Shown in pieces: positions 35,724 through 44,316 of a stretch of DNA of 64,000 nucleotides. Position 1 is the stretch's first letter. Each line of letters begins with the position of its first letter. The notes below the pieces were generated by a model. That model was not told where the DNA came from. It did no database searches and saw nothing but the letters and a program-made list of their open reading frames with translations. The position numbers were made by a program, and so were the translations under genes. Where the stretch lies: the NCBI RefSeq assembly GCF_024733565.1, contig NZ_JANIOC010000014.1, positions 44,759 to 108,758 of the forward strand. The letters are read 5' to 3'. The DNA comes from Rossellomorea sp. SC111. GTDB lineage: Bacteria > Bacillota > Bacilli > Bacillales > Bacillaceae_B.

Positions 35724-36500
35724 GTGAACTTTCTATCGATCGATTCCGTCCACCACACCTACTTCTCACCGAAAACGGCCACCCATGCCCTCACAGATAT
35801 TTCATTGCAGGTGGAAGAAGGCGAATTCGTCTCGTTCATCGGACCATCGGGATGCGGCAAGACGACGCTGCTTTCCATTGTCGCCGGGCTCATTCAGCCG
35901 ACAGAAGGAGCTGTAACATTAAATGATAAGCCCATCAGGAATATGAAGAAGAAATTGGGATATATGCTTCAACAGGACTATCTCTTTCCATGGAAGACAA
36001 TTGAAGAGAATATTTTTCTCGGCTTGGCCATTATGGGGAACCTGACAGAGGATAAAAGAAAAGAAGCATATGCTTTATTGAGGGAAATGGGCCTTGAGGG
36101 TGTAGAGACCTCTTACCCCCGGGAATTATCAGGGGGGATGCGTCAACGGGTCGCACTGATCCGGACCCTCGTCACCGAGCCTCAATTGCTTCTCCTGGAT
36201 GAACCTTTCTCTGCACTTGATTATCAAACGAAATTGAAGTTAGAGGATCTGGTGTTTTCCACTTTAAAGTCCTTCGGAAAAACGGCCATCCTCGTCACTC
36301 ATGATATCGGGGAAGCGATCTCCATGAGCGACCGCATCATTCTATTTGGTTCGAAACCGGGGCGTGTCCATGTCATATTCGACGTACCCCAACCGTTAAA
36401 AGGATTGATGCCCTTCGAAGTCAGGAATCACGAAGCATATCCGGAATTTTTCCAGACCATTTGGAAGGAGCTTGAGAAACTTGAATCACGAATCGATTAA
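35724..36500 (+). CDS. ytlC: ABC transporter ATP-binding protein (YtlC)
   Basis: A 258-residue ABC ATPase with Walker [10 protein letters not shown] (near residue 40), the Q-loop LQQDYLFPW, signature ELSGGMRQR, Walker [13 protein letters not shown] and the H-loop VTHD. The SsuB/TauB-type pattern suits an NMT1-type importer. The GTG start has TGGAGGCTTAAAACA upstream. It overlaps the start of ytlD by 20 bases. Confidence 0.93.
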   Translation: MNFLSIDSVHHTYFSPKTATHALTDISLQVEEGEFVSFIGPSGCGKTTLLSIVAGLIQPTEGAVTLNDKPIRNMKKKLGYMLQQDYLFPWKTIEENIFLGLAIMGNLTEDKRKEAYALLREMGLEGVETSYPRELSGGMRQRVALIRTLVTEPQLLLLDEPFSALDYQTKLKLEDLVFSTLKSFGKTAILVTHDIGEAISMSDRIILFGSKPGRVHVIFDVPQPLKGLMPFEVRNHEAYPEFFQTIWKELEKLESRID

Positions 36501-37281
36501 ACAAAAACACCAGGAATACATTCACTCATTGAAAAGAGAGCAGCGATGGGTTTGGTTTTATCAAGCCCTTATTTTCACCGTCTTCTTCTCACTGTGGGAG
36601 ATTGCCAGTCGAAACAGCTGGGTGGACCCCCTCATCTTCAGCTCACCTTCGAAAATATGGAAACTTTTCCTCGTGAAGTTGGGGGACGGGAGCCTCTTAG
36701 CCAATCTGTCCGTGACCCTTGGTGAAACCGTCATCGGATTCATCCTCGGCACCCTGCTCGGCACCCTGCTTGCCGCTTTACTTTGGTGGTCACCATTTCT
36801 CTCGAAAGTATTGGACCCCTACCTTGTCATCCTGAACGCCATGCCAAAGGTCGCCCTCGGGCCGATCTTGATTGTAGGACTTGGACCGGGCTTCACGTCT
36901 ATCATCGCTATGGGAACCGTCATCTCTGTAATCATCACCACCATCGTAGTCTATACATCCTTTCGGGAAGTCGACCCGAATTACTTAAAGGTGATGCAGA
37001 CATTCGGGGCAAAACGGGGACAGATGTTTAAAGAAGTCGTCCTTCCCGCCTCCTTCCCTACCATCATTTCGACCTTAAAGGTCAATGTAGGGCTATCGTG
37101 GGTCGGCGTCATCGTAGGGGAATTCCTTGTCTCCGCCAAGGGTCTCGGCTACATGATCATCTACGGATTCCAGGTGTTTAACTTTACCCTGGTCCTTCTC
37201 TCTCTTCTCGTTATTGCCGTATTCGCAACCATTATGTATAAACTCGTGGAGCAGCTTGAGAAAAAATGGATCAAGTCATAA
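36481..37281 (+). CDS. ytlD: ABC transporter permease (YtlD)
   Basis: A 266-residue permease with six membrane helices and the EAA-type loop [23 protein letters not shown] that contacts the ATPase (near residue 170-195). The TTG at 36481 lies ten bases after GGAAGGAG; a TTG at 36472 abuts that SD. It belongs to the SsuC/TauC-type BPD permease family. The last 11 bases overlap the 3' end of convergent ytkD. Confidence 0.92.
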   Translation: MNHESIKQKHQEYIHSLKREQRWVWFYQALIFTVFFSLWEIASRNSWVDPLIFSSPSKIWKLFLVKLGDGSLLANLSVTLGETVIGFILGTLLGTLLAALLWWSPFLSKVLDPYLVILNAMPKVALGPILIVGLGPGFTSIIAMGTVISVIITTIVVYTSFREVDPNYLKVMQTFGAKRGQMFKEVVLPASFPTIISTLKVNVGLSWVGVIVGEFLVSAKGLGYMIIYGFQVFNFTLVLLSLLVIAVFATIMYKLVEQLEKKWIKS

Positions 37282-37744
37282 GATCGAGATCTCTTACTCT
37301 TTTCAGTGCCGATTCCACCACCCGATCCTTCATAATGAAGCTAAAGGAAGGGTCTTCGTGAATCTGTGAGAAATCACCGTTCCATAGCACGGCTCCTTCT
37401 GTTTCCAAGTAATCATCTTTGCGGATAAGCTCCACTGCTTCCGCAAAGAAAATCGTTTTAACAAACGGAGTGCGGTCAAACACCTTATATTCCCCAATGA
37501 ATACAGGCTCTTTGATCACTCCCCCCGTCTCTTCAAACGTTTCACGGGTCGCTGCTTCCTCGAGGGTCTCACCCTGTTCCCTCTTCCCCCCTGGAAACTC
37601 AAGGCCCCTTTTTTTATGACGGGTCAATAACCATTTGCCTTTATAGCGGCAGATCACGAGGACATGATAGGATTCCTGTTGAAACTTCGCCTTATGAAAA
37701 GATAATTCTACTTTTAAGCCATTTTCATCTGTAAACTGTACCAT
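37271..37744 (-). CDS. ytkD: NUDIX hydrolase YtkD (8-oxo-dGTPase/RNA pyrophosphohydrolase-like)
   Basis: A 157-residue Nudix enzyme. The Nudix box is [21 protein letters not shown], with the catalytic RExxEE core; the preceding [15 protein letters not shown] fits dGTP-type pyrophosphohydrolases. B. subtilis YtkD hydrolyses 8-oxo-dGTP and can remove pyrophosphate from RNA 5' ends. Length and neighbours agree. The ATG at 37744 follows GAGGTGACGTAA. Confidence 0.88.
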   Translation of the reverse strand: MVQFTDENGLKVELSFHKAKFQQESYHVLVICRYKGKWLLTRHKKRGLEFPGGKREQGETLEEAATRETFEETGGVIKEPVFIGEYKVFDRTPFVKTIFFAEAVELIRKDDYLETEGAVLWNGDFSQIHEDPSFSFIMKDRVVESALKRVRDLDLMT

Positions 37745-37838
37745 TTACGTCACCTCATCCGTACACGCTTTCTTTCATCTAACCACAAATAAAAAGCATT
37801 GGTCCACAGATATCACTTCTGAACCAACACTTTTATCA

Positions 37839-38177
37839 TTACTCGTGGTTTTCATGAGGCTTAGAATCGAGGATGCCTATGCTTTCGATGAATGTCTTTA
37901 CGTCTTCATCTCCCAGCCGGTGGAGCATCTCATACACCTGATGCAGGTTTTCATCATAGGCATCATTTTCCCGGTCAAAGTGATATTGAACATAGGGAAC
38001 GTGAGACCGGTAGAAACCTTGCCAGTCGACCGAGTGATTGGAATCGAATACTTCCCGTAGCTGGGTGATTTCTTCATCCGTCGCAGATATTTTAAAGTTC
38101 CATTCGGAATCCGTCGAGCTTCTTGAAATTTCACCGGTGGCCACTTCAATATAATAATCATGTCTTTCTTCGCTCAT
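37839..38177 (-). CDS. Uncharacterised conserved acidic protein
   Basis: A 112-residue acidic, soluble protein starting MSEERHDYYIEVATGEISRSS, with the SD AAGGAGTGGGAAG. A segment DWQGFYRSHVPYVQYHFDRENDAYD is rich in aromatic and charged residues, and the C-terminus is helical. No family that I can name with confidence. It lies between ytkC and ytkD, in the same direction, and a weak hairpin with a T run (about 37795-37835) follows. Confidence 0.78.
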   Translation of the reverse strand: MSEERHDYYIEVATGEISRSSTDSEWNFKISATDEEITQLREVFDSNHSVDWQGFYRSHVPYVQYHFDRENDAYDENLHQVYEMLHRLGDEDVKTFIESIGILDSKPHENHE

Positions 38178-38233
38178 CTTCCCACTCCTTCACTGTACTT
38201 ATCCTTCATTTTCCTCAATTGACGAAATTCTAT

Positions 38234-38623
38234 TCACTTCGATTTCTTCTTCAACACTTCAACCGCTTTTCGTAAAAATTCGGGTACGGGCACTCCTGCT
38301 CTCCCGACATTCTCAATGATCGAAATCATCTCATTACATAAATAAAAAATAATCGTCGCATTACGAATAAAGTGTTGATTTGTTAGTATAGTATCAATAA
38401 GGTGAGCAACAGTGACAAGCGAGAAGATCAGCACTTTCCGGCCGATCCTTTTCGCCCCGAATTTGCTTGACAGCTTACCTTCGAGCCCGCTTGCAATCAT
38501 CCCCGTGAAGTAATCAAGGGTCACGGCGATCAACAGAAACGTAATCAACATGTCCCACTCTCCGAATAAGTTAAGAATAATGGCACTAAGACCCGACCCA
38601 ACAAACAGCATACTTTTCTCCAA
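38234..38623 (-). CDS. ytkC: Phage-holin-family protein (YtkC-like)
   Basis: A 129-residue protein with three to four hydrophobic segments (IILNLFGEWDMLITFLLIAVTLDYFTG..., shortened) and the motif DYFTGMIASGLEGKLSSK, typical of toxin-secretion/phage-lysis holins (Phage_holin_4). B. subtilis YtkC lies at the same locus. With no phage genes nearby, it is probably a chromosomal gene of unknown role. The TTG at 38623 has AAAGGAG nine bases upstream; an ATG at 38632 abuts the SD. Confidence 0.82.
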   Translation of the reverse strand: MEKSMLFVGSGLSAIILNLFGEWDMLITFLLIAVTLDYFTGMIASGLEGKLSSKFGAKRIGRKVLIFSLVTVAHLIDTILTNQHFIRNATIIFYLCNEMISIIENVGRAGVPVPEFLRKAVEVLKKKSK

Positions 38624-38825
38624 ATAAAGCATCTCCTTTTCATAGTGGCTGGTTTATCGCAGACAACCACCACTGGAGCGACGCCGCATCGGCTGAGGCA
38701 GAACGCCTCTCCGTGGTTAAAAAGTCCGATAAAAGGGTAAAGACAAATAAGAGTTGTCCTAGCATAATATGTAGAGTAATTCATAAACGTTCATGTTAAA
38801 ATGAAACTAAAGGGAGGTGAAGTGC

Positions 38826-39071
38826 ATGAAGTTGATCGAAGAGATCTATGAAATGTACCGTGGAAGAATCAAAGGTACCGACGAAGACTTAGACCTCATT
38901 GCCCTTACAATCTTAGAAGATACATCCAGGAATGAACTATTGGAAATGATCCAGGAAATGGAAACAGAAGAATTGCAATACTTCTTCCGCTTATACATAT
39001 TCGAAACATTGAAAGAAAAATGGTCCAACAGTGAAGAACGGGTCAGGCTTGAGAAGAAAAGTCTGCATTAA
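38826..39071 (+). CDS. Small acidic protein, DUF6154-like
   Basis: An 81-residue, strongly acidic and helical protein starting MKLIEEIYEMYRGRI. The ATG follows GGGAGGTGAAGTGC. The repeated leucine/glutamate pattern (LEMIQEMETEELQYFFRLYIFETLKEKW) suggests a helical bundle. The family name is a tentative recollection and the function is unknown. A strong terminator follows. Confidence 0.75.
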   Translation: MKLIEEIYEMYRGRIKGTDEDLDLIALTILEDTSRNELLEMIQEMETEELQYFFRLYIFETLKEKWSNSEERVRLEKKSLH

Positions 39072-39090
39072 GCCGAGTTCTTTTCGCAAA

Positions 39091-39129
39091 AAAAAGCGTT
39101 GCTCCGACTATCCGGAGCAACGCTTTTTT
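39091..39129. terminator. Bidirectional terminator between two small convergent genes
   Basis: AAAAAGCGTTGCTCC pairs with GGAGCAACGCTTTTT, 7-base loop, perfect. Confidence 0.9.
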
Positions 39130-39311
39130 CATCCTTTTATATCCACTGCATGTCCTTTACTTGGATGAGGAGCAGGTTGACTTGCCTGCATATCCCTCAT
39201 CATCACCGTGACTTGTGCCGTTTGAGTCGCCATCTGGCTCTTAAGCAGATTCATGCTGAGCGTCCTCTGAAGTTCCGCCACCTGTTTCCCCATAATAGAA
39301 GACATTTCCAT
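39129..39311 (-). CDS. YjfB-like putative motility protein
   Basis: A 60-residue protein starting MEMSSIMGKQVAELQRTL after GAGGGGGAATATGCC. It is amphipathic and helical (MNLLKSQMATQTAQVTVMMRDM) with a proline-rich tail, resembling the short YjfB family labelled putative motility proteins, which are SigD-associated in B. subtilis. The functional evidence for that family is thin. An in-frame extension upstream lacks an SD. Confidence 0.65.
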   Translation of the reverse strand: MEMSSIMGKQVAELQRTLSMNLLKSQMATQTAQVTVMMRDMQASQPAPHPSKGHAVDIKG

Positions 39312-39468
39312 GGCATATTCCCCCTCGCTTCGTTTGTCAAGAATAGTGCATACTATACTCAGAATAACAAACATCCGATGGAAAACATAGGAAACGTCAT
39401 AAAAATGTTGTTTTTACTCCCATATGGCCGATCCTTCTATGGTAAAATAGTGAAAAAAGGGGGGTTCC

Positions 39469-39648
39469 ATGATGTCAATGACTCTTGTCCTGATTATTGC
39501 GGTTGTCATATGTATCCTGGTGATTTTCGTCAGTGCCCTTACAACGTCCAAAGCCTATACAACCGTTAAACATACAGTTGATCCACTCGAAAACAATCCT
39601 CACCTCGAACAGATGAAACAGGATGAGGAAAAGGAACATAAGGAGTAA
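39469..39648 (+). CDS. ytzI: YtzI-like small membrane protein
   Basis: A 59-residue protein starting MMSMTLVLIIAVVICILVIF. It has one N-terminal transmembrane helix and a hydrophilic tail ending EQMKQDEEKEHKE. The SD is AAAGGGGGGTTCC. The pattern, size and place next to luxS fit B. subtilis YtzI, of unknown function. Confidence 0.7.
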   Translation: MMSMTLVLIIAVVICILVIFVSALTTSKAYTTVKHTVDPLENNPHLEQMKQDEEKEHKE

Positions 39649-39655
39649 ACAGAAA

Positions 39656-39692
39656 AACCACCGTTCAAATATATGAACGGTGGTTTTTTTTT
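39656..39692. terminator. Bidirectional terminator between ytzI and luxS
   Basis: A perfect 12-bp stem AACCACCGTTCA/TGAACGGTGGTT, followed by eight T residues. Confidence 0.9.
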
Positions 39693-40164
39693 ATGCGAAT
39701 ACTTGCTTCAAATCTTCGTTGCTTTGATTCAACCAGAAACGCATCAGTTTCTTGGCCCCTTCTAAATCATGAAGCTTCGCCTGCCCGCATTGTTTTTCGT
39801 TGGCTGCAGGGATTTCCTCGATTTCTACCGCTTCTTTCATCGTAGCGTTCAACAGGTCGATGATTTCTTCCACTTTCGGCTCCCCGCTGACGACTAAATA
39901 ATAACCCGTTTGGCAACCCATCGGGGAAATATCAATGATATCAAAATGAGCATAAGGCTCTGCATATTTACGGATCGTGAAGGCTAATAAATGCTCAAGA
40001 GTATGAATGGAATCAGGCTTCATCGCTTGCTTGTTCGGCTGACAGAAACGGATATCAAACTTATTCACAAGTCCGTCGCTTCCTACTTTATGCACACCAC
40101 AATGTCTGACAAATGGTGCTTTCACTGCATTATGATCTAATTCAAAGCTTTCTACTGAAGGCAT
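39691..40164 (-). CDS. luxS: S-ribosylhomocysteine lyase (autoinducer-2 production)
   Basis: A 157-residue metalloenzyme. The metal-binding HTLEHLLAF (HxxEH) near residue 54-58 and the catalytic Cys in [10 protein letters not shown] near residue 84 are present. LuxS splits S-ribosylhomocysteine to homocysteine and the AI-2 precursor, recycling the SAM by-product. The ATG at 40164 ([12 protein letters not shown]) follows GGGAGTGATTTTA and gives exactly the B. subtilis length. It is a single gene, between ytzI and yidD. The homocysteine produced is the substrate of MetE, also in this window. Confidence 0.96.
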   Translation of the reverse strand: MPSVESFELDHNAVKAPFVRHCGVHKVGSDGLVNKFDIRFCQPNKQAMKPDSIHTLEHLLAFTIRKYAEPYAHFDIIDISPMGCQTGYYLVVSGEPKVEEIIDLLNATMKEAVEIEEIPAANEKQCGQAKLHDLEGAKKLMRFWLNQSNEDLKQVFA

Positions 40165-40342
40165 TAAAATCACTCCCATTTAGTTTCTACTTCATAGTAT
40201 AACGTAAATTCATAGTTATTTCATCAACTTAATCTGAATTAGGCAAAAAACCTATTTCCGCACCCGGGATGACAGGCCAAAACCTTTCAATCCACCTCGA
40301 GATTCTGATATAGTAAAAGAAAATTCAACGGGGAGACGGATC

Positions 40343-40579
40343 ATGAAACGAGTATTGTTAGTATTGTTCAAGCTTTACCAGCGCGTCATTTCCCCTCTTA
40401 AACCCCCTACTTGCCGCTTTTATCCTACCTGCTCCCATTACGGTGTCGAGGCCGTGAGCCGGTTTGGCGCACTCAGGGGCGGCTGGCTGACGATCAAGCG
40501 GATTGTGAAATGCCATCCATTTCATCCTGGAGGCATCGACCACGTGCCGGAAGAATGGCCGCGGCAAAAAGATAAATGA
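40343..40579 (+). CDS. yidD: Membrane protein insertion efficiency factor YidD
   Basis: A 78-residue protein with the family core [21 protein letters not shown] and [13 protein letters not shown]. YidD-type proteins associate with the inner membrane face and help YidC-dependent insertion. B. subtilis YtjA lies next to luxS in the same way. The SD is GGGGAGACGGATC. It is a single gene. Confidence 0.93.
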   Translation: MKRVLLVLFKLYQRVISPLKPPTCRFYPTCSHYGVEAVSRFGALRGGWLTIKRIVKCHPFHPGGIDHVPEEWPRQKDK

Positions 40580-40583
40580 TTGG

Positions 40584-40617
40584 GACTGGCTCCAAATTTA
40601 GGAGGCAGTCTTTTTTT
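40584..40617 (+). terminator. Terminator of yidD
   Basis: GACTGGCTCC pairs with GGAGGCAGTC (one mismatch), followed by seven T residues, just after the stop. Confidence 0.85.
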
Positions 40618-40678
40618 ATAAAAATCATCCATTTGTCTTGCTTATTCCCCATATCGGTAGTAAAATAACCTTTGTGCT

Positions 40679-40699
40679 AAATCGTAATCATTACAGTTA
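40679..40699 (+). promoter_or_regulatory. Zur box upstream of the zinc-binding lipoprotein gene
   Basis: AAATCGTAATCATTACAGTTA closely matches the Bacillus Zur operator core TCGTAAT-N-ATTACGA (two differences at one end). It lies 35 bases before the start codon, so the gene should be repressed by zinc-loaded Zur. Confidence 0.75.
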
Positions 40700-40733
40700 A
40701 GGGAAGAACATGACTTAAAAAGGAGGATTCCTC

Positions 40734-41663
40734 TTGAACTATATTCGCATGAGTTTGCTATTATTATTGATTTTCGTATTGTCTGCCTGCGGAGCCGACT
40801 CCGGTCAGGACGGCAAAAAGAAAGATGAATTAGAGGTTTACACGACCGTCTATCCACTGGAGGATTTCACGGAAAAAATCGGCGGGGACTATGTGGACGT
40901 CGAAAGCATCTACCCTCCAGGTGCTGATGAACACACTTTCGAACCATCTCAGAAAGATATGATGAAGATGGCCGATGGGGATGTTTTCTTCTACGTCGGG
41001 ATGGGCCTAGAGGGTTTCGTTGAAAAATCTAAATCTTTATTAGAAAATGAAGACGTTACTGTGGTACCGACAAGTACAGGAATCGAAGTGCCTCATGAAG
41101 AGGGTGCTGATGAACACGACCATGAAGATGGCCATCATCACGATGTGAATCCACATATTTGGCTGGATCCCGTGTATTCGAAGCAAATGGCCAAGAATAT
41201 CGCCGACACCCTCTCAAAGGAAATGCCCGAGCATAAGGATGAGTTCCAGGCGAATCTTGAAGAATTGTCGAGTGACCTGGACGAGTTAGACTCTGAGTTC
41301 AAAAAGATGGCTGACAACGCACCAAAGAAAACCTTTTACGTGTCCCACGCAGCCTACAGTTATTGGGAAGAACGCTACGGACTTCACCAGGAAGCCATCG
41401 CCGGCTTAAACACTGCCAATGAACCGTCGCAGCAGGAGCTGAAAGAAATCATTGAAAAAGGAAAAAAAGACAACGTTCAATACATTCTCTTTGAACAGAA
41501 CGTCTCTTCACGCCTGACAGAAGTCGTTCAAAATGAATTGGGTGCGAAATCACTGACACTTCATAATTTATCCGTCCTTACAGCAGATGATCGAAAAAAG
41601 GATGAGGATTACTTTTCATTGATGAAAAGAAACATTGAAACGTTGAAAAAAGCATTGCAATAA
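40734..41663 (+). CDS. znuA: Zinc ABC transporter substrate-binding lipoprotein (ZnuA/AdcA)
   Basis: A 309-residue cluster-A1 metal-binding lipoprotein, lipidated at Cys19 (IFVLSAC). Metal ligands sit in GADEHTFEPS, NPHIWLDP and VSHAAYSY, and a histidine/acidic loop EEGADEHDHEDGHHHDV is typical of zinc (not manganese) carriers. It would deliver zinc to a ZnuBC-type transporter, but no permease or ATPase gene is adjacent. A Zur box precedes it. TTG start after AAAGGAGGATTCCTC. Confidence 0.93.
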   Translation: MNYIRMSLLLLLIFVLSACGADSGQDGKKKDELEVYTTVYPLEDFTEKIGGDYVDVESIYPPGADEHTFEPSQKDMMKMADGDVFFYVGMGLEGFVEKSKSLLENEDVTVVPTSTGIEVPHEEGADEHDHEDGHHHDVNPHIWLDPVYSKQMAKNIADTLSKEMPEHKDEFQANLEELSSDLDELDSEFKKMADNAPKKTFYVSHAAYSYWEERYGLHQEAIAGLNTANEPSQQELKEIIEKGKKDNVQYILFEQNVSSRLTEVVQNELGAKSLTLHNLSVLTADDRKKDEDYFSLMKRNIETLKKALQ

Positions 41664-41690
41664 GAGCAGCCTCCGTGGCTGCTCTTTTTT
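41664..41690 (+). terminator. Terminator of znuA
   Basis: A perfect 8-bp stem GAGCAGCC/GGCTGCTC, then TTTTTT, immediately after the stop. Confidence 0.85.
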
Positions 41691-41790
41691 CATGTGGAAT
41701 ACAAAACCCTTCCTCCTAAAAAACATGAATATTATTTTCCATTAAGTGGACAATAAGGAAATGTTAAAGACTAGTAAGGGAGATTTAAAA

Positions 41791-43149
41791 ATGGATGAAT
41801 TAGTAATCGCTCGTTCCATGTTTGGGATCACAATGGGGTTTCATATCATTTTTGCCACACTTGGAGTGGGTATTCCGTTAATGATCCTCGTTGCCGAAAT
41901 TATGTTTCAACGGACCAATGACCTTGATTATTCCGTGATGGCGAAGCGCTGGACCAAGGCGTTTGCCGTTCTGTTAGGGGTGGGTATCCCAACAGGGACG
42001 ATTGCCGGCGTTCAATTGTCACTCCTTTGGCCGGGATTTATGGAGGTCATCGGGCGCGTCATGGCCCTGCCGTTTCAAATTGAAATCTATGCTTTCTTTG
42101 TTGAAGCATTGTTTATGTCCATTTATGTGTATGCAGCCAGCCGCATTGCGCCATGGATGAGGATTGTGAGCCTGGTCCTTGTCGCCATCGGCGGTCTTGC
42201 TTCAGCTGTACTCATCACCAATGTGCATGCGTTTGAAGGAACGCCTGCCGGATTTGAAATCATAAACGGGCAAATTACCAACGTAGATCCGTGGAAAGCA
42301 TTCTTTAATCCGAGTTTCTTCGTAACAGCCGGACACGTGGCATTATCGGCCTATGTTGTGGGGTCGTTTACGATTGCAACCGTATCCGCTTTTAAAATGC
42401 TCCGATCTTCTTTCGGATCGAGGATTTATGCCTTTCACCGAAAGTCGCTCATGATTTGTTTATTAGTCGGGGGTGTATTTGCATTTCTTACTGCAATCAA
42501 TGGACATGAATCGGCCCAAAAGCTCCATGAGTATCAGCCTGAGAAATTGGCAGCCGCCGAAGGACTGTTTGAAACCCAGACTCATGCTCCACTTTCCGTT
42601 GGAGGATTCACCGACCCTGTCACTCAAGAAGTAAAGTGGGGGATTGAAATTCCGTGGGCACTCAGTTTCCTTGCCGGTAACAGTTTCGATACGGAAGTGA
42701 TCGGATTGAACGACTTCCCTGAAGAATATTGGCCGCCTCTTTTCGTCCATACACTTTTCAACGCGATGGTTGGGATCGGCTCACTGCTTATTTTACTGTC
42801 ACTGGTCGCCTATGTATGGAACAAGTTACTGAAGAAAGAGCGATTCCCGAAATGGCTGATGTGGGCATTCGTCGCTGGTGGGCCGCTGTCGATCATGGCC
42901 ATCGAATTCGGTTGGATCTTTGCCTGTACAGGCCGACAGCCTTGGACGATCTACCGTATTCTCAGTACGGAAGACTCGGTGACCACTTCAGGGAACTTAG
43001 GAACTCTTTTCATTCTATTCGTTTCCGTTTATGCGATTTTGGCCGTGTCCGTCGTTCTGGTCCTTCTCTATTATTTCAAACGGAATCCACCTGAAAAGGA
43101 TATTAACAAGGCGGAAGCGAGTCATAAGGATATTCCTTTAACAACCTAA
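41791..43149 (+). CDS. ythA: Cytochrome bd-type quinol oxidase subunit I (YthA)
   Basis: A 452-residue membrane protein with about nine helices. The heme ligands and quinol site are seen in MGFHIIFATLGVGIP (N-terminal His), AGHVALSAYVVGSF, and FACTGRQPWTIYRIL. The short Q-loop suggests the CIO/YthA-type bd oxidase. It would use menaquinol, made by the men genes nearby. The ATG at 41791 follows AGGGAGATTTAAAA; a GTG upstream at 41746 has no SD. It forms an operon with ythB. Confidence 0.9.
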   Translation: MDELVIARSMFGITMGFHIIFATLGVGIPLMILVAEIMFQRTNDLDYSVMAKRWTKAFAVLLGVGIPTGTIAGVQLSLLWPGFMEVIGRVMALPFQIEIYAFFVEALFMSIYVYAASRIAPWMRIVSLVLVAIGGLASAVLITNVHAFEGTPAGFEIINGQITNVDPWKAFFNPSFFVTAGHVALSAYVVGSFTIATVSAFKMLRSSFGSRIYAFHRKSLMICLLVGGVFAFLTAINGHESAQKLHEYQPEKLAAAEGLFETQTHAPLSVGGFTDPVTQEVKWGIEIPWALSFLAGNSFDTEVIGLNDFPEEYWPPLFVHTLFNAMVGIGSLLILLSLVAYVWNKLLKKERFPKWLMWAFVAGGPLSIMAIEFGWIFACTGRQPWTIYRILSTEDSVTTSGNLGTLFILFVSVYAILAVSVVLVLLYYFKRNPPEKDINKAEASHKDIPLTT

Positions 43150-43167
43150 ACAGCAGGAGGTGAAGAT

Positions 43168-44199
43168 ATGACACAATCATTGATTGCCATCACGATCCTA
43201 TGGGGATTCGTCTTTATCTATGCCGTCATGGCGACAATGGATTTCGGCGCAGGTTTCTGGTCGATGATCTATATCAATCATGACAAAACGAAAGCGACGA
43301 ACATTGCCAATCGCTATCTGTCCCCTACCTGGGAGGTCACCAATACATTCATCGTCGCCTTAGTCGTCGCCGTGTACAGTATGTTCCCTGGAGCCGCGTA
43401 TTCATTAGGAACCGTTCTGCTCGTTCCCGGAAGCTTGATTCTTTTGCTTCTGGCCCTGCGGAGTGCTTTCCTTGTATTCTCTCACGTAGCAGATGACTAC
43501 AGGAAGCCGTTGACCTACGTAACGGGGATCACCGGCTTATTGATTCCTGGCCTGCTCATCAGTGTGCTGCCCATTTCCCATGGACCTTATATTGACTTCA
43601 GCGACGGACAGACCCTTCATCTGGGAAAATTGTTCAGTAGTCCACATGAATATGCTTTCTTCGGATTCGCCGTCGCAAGTACGTTATTTCTGTCATCTCT
43701 GCTTCTTGCTGACTATTCCAAGGCTTCAAAGGAATTCGAAGCCTTTAAAGTCTATCGCAGGGACGCTCTGATCATCGGTCCCATATCGGTTGTCATGGCC
43801 TTTCTCATCATGTTCACCATGAAAAATGAGGCAAGATGGATTTACGATCGTATGATGGACGACCTGCCGATTCTACTCGTCTCCCTTCTCGGGTTCCTCG
43901 TCGCGGGGGGGGCCTTGTTCCTGCCGACGAACAAGGAAGGGATGAAAGGGATGCCCCGGGTGGCCGTCATTGCTGTTACCTTTCAATATGTACTGGCGAG
44001 TTATGTATACGGTAAGGCACATTTACCTTATATCATCTACCCTGAGGTTACGATCCAATCGGGATTTACCGATCCCAACTCCTTTAAGGCTGTATTCCTC
44101 ACCTATATCGTCGGGTTCATCATCCTGTTCCCCGGCTTTGTCTACTTCTGGAGTTTATTCATGAATGATAAACGGTACTTACGTCAAAAAGGTGAATGA
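43168..44199 (+). CDS. ythB: Cytochrome bd-type quinol oxidase subunit II (YthB)
   Basis: A 343-residue, mostly hydrophobic protein with about eight to nine helices and the CydB-like start ILWGFVFIYAVMATMDFGAGF. It pairs with YthA, 18 bases upstream. The SD GGAGGTGAAGAT lies in that gap. In B. subtilis a small gene ytzL follows; none is visible here, and a terminator follows instead. Confidence 0.9.
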   Translation: MTQSLIAITILWGFVFIYAVMATMDFGAGFWSMIYINHDKTKATNIANRYLSPTWEVTNTFIVALVVAVYSMFPGAAYSLGTVLLVPGSLILLLLALRSAFLVFSHVADDYRKPLTYVTGITGLLIPGLLISVLPISHGPYIDFSDGQTLHLGKLFSSPHEYAFFGFAVASTLFLSSLLLADYSKASKEFEAFKVYRRDALIIGPISVVMAFLIMFTMKNEARWIYDRMMDDLPILLVSLLGFLVAGGALFLPTNKEGMKGMPRVAVIAVTFQYVLASYVYGKAHLPYIIYPEVTIQSGFTDPNSFKAVFLTYIVGFIILFPGFVYFWSLFMNDKRYLRQKGE

Positions 44200-44203
44200 A
44201 TTC

Positions 44204-44229
44204 GCTCCGGGACTCCCGGGGCTTTTTTC
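44204..44229 (+). terminator. Terminator of ythAB
   Basis: GCTCCGGG pairs with CCCGGGGC (one GU pair), followed by TTTTTT. Confidence 0.82.
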
Positions 44230-44316
44230 TTTCCTATCCGTCAGGTAGATTAGTTGCCTATCCGCATTCCTACACTTTACACTTACGATAGAACCTAATT
44301 GAAAGGATGATGGAAG

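Noticed and set aside
38234..38623. Prophage remnant suggested by a holin-like gene
   Set aside because: No other phage genes, attachment repeats or integrase are nearby; YtkC-type holin-like genes belong to the conserved Bacillus core at this locus.
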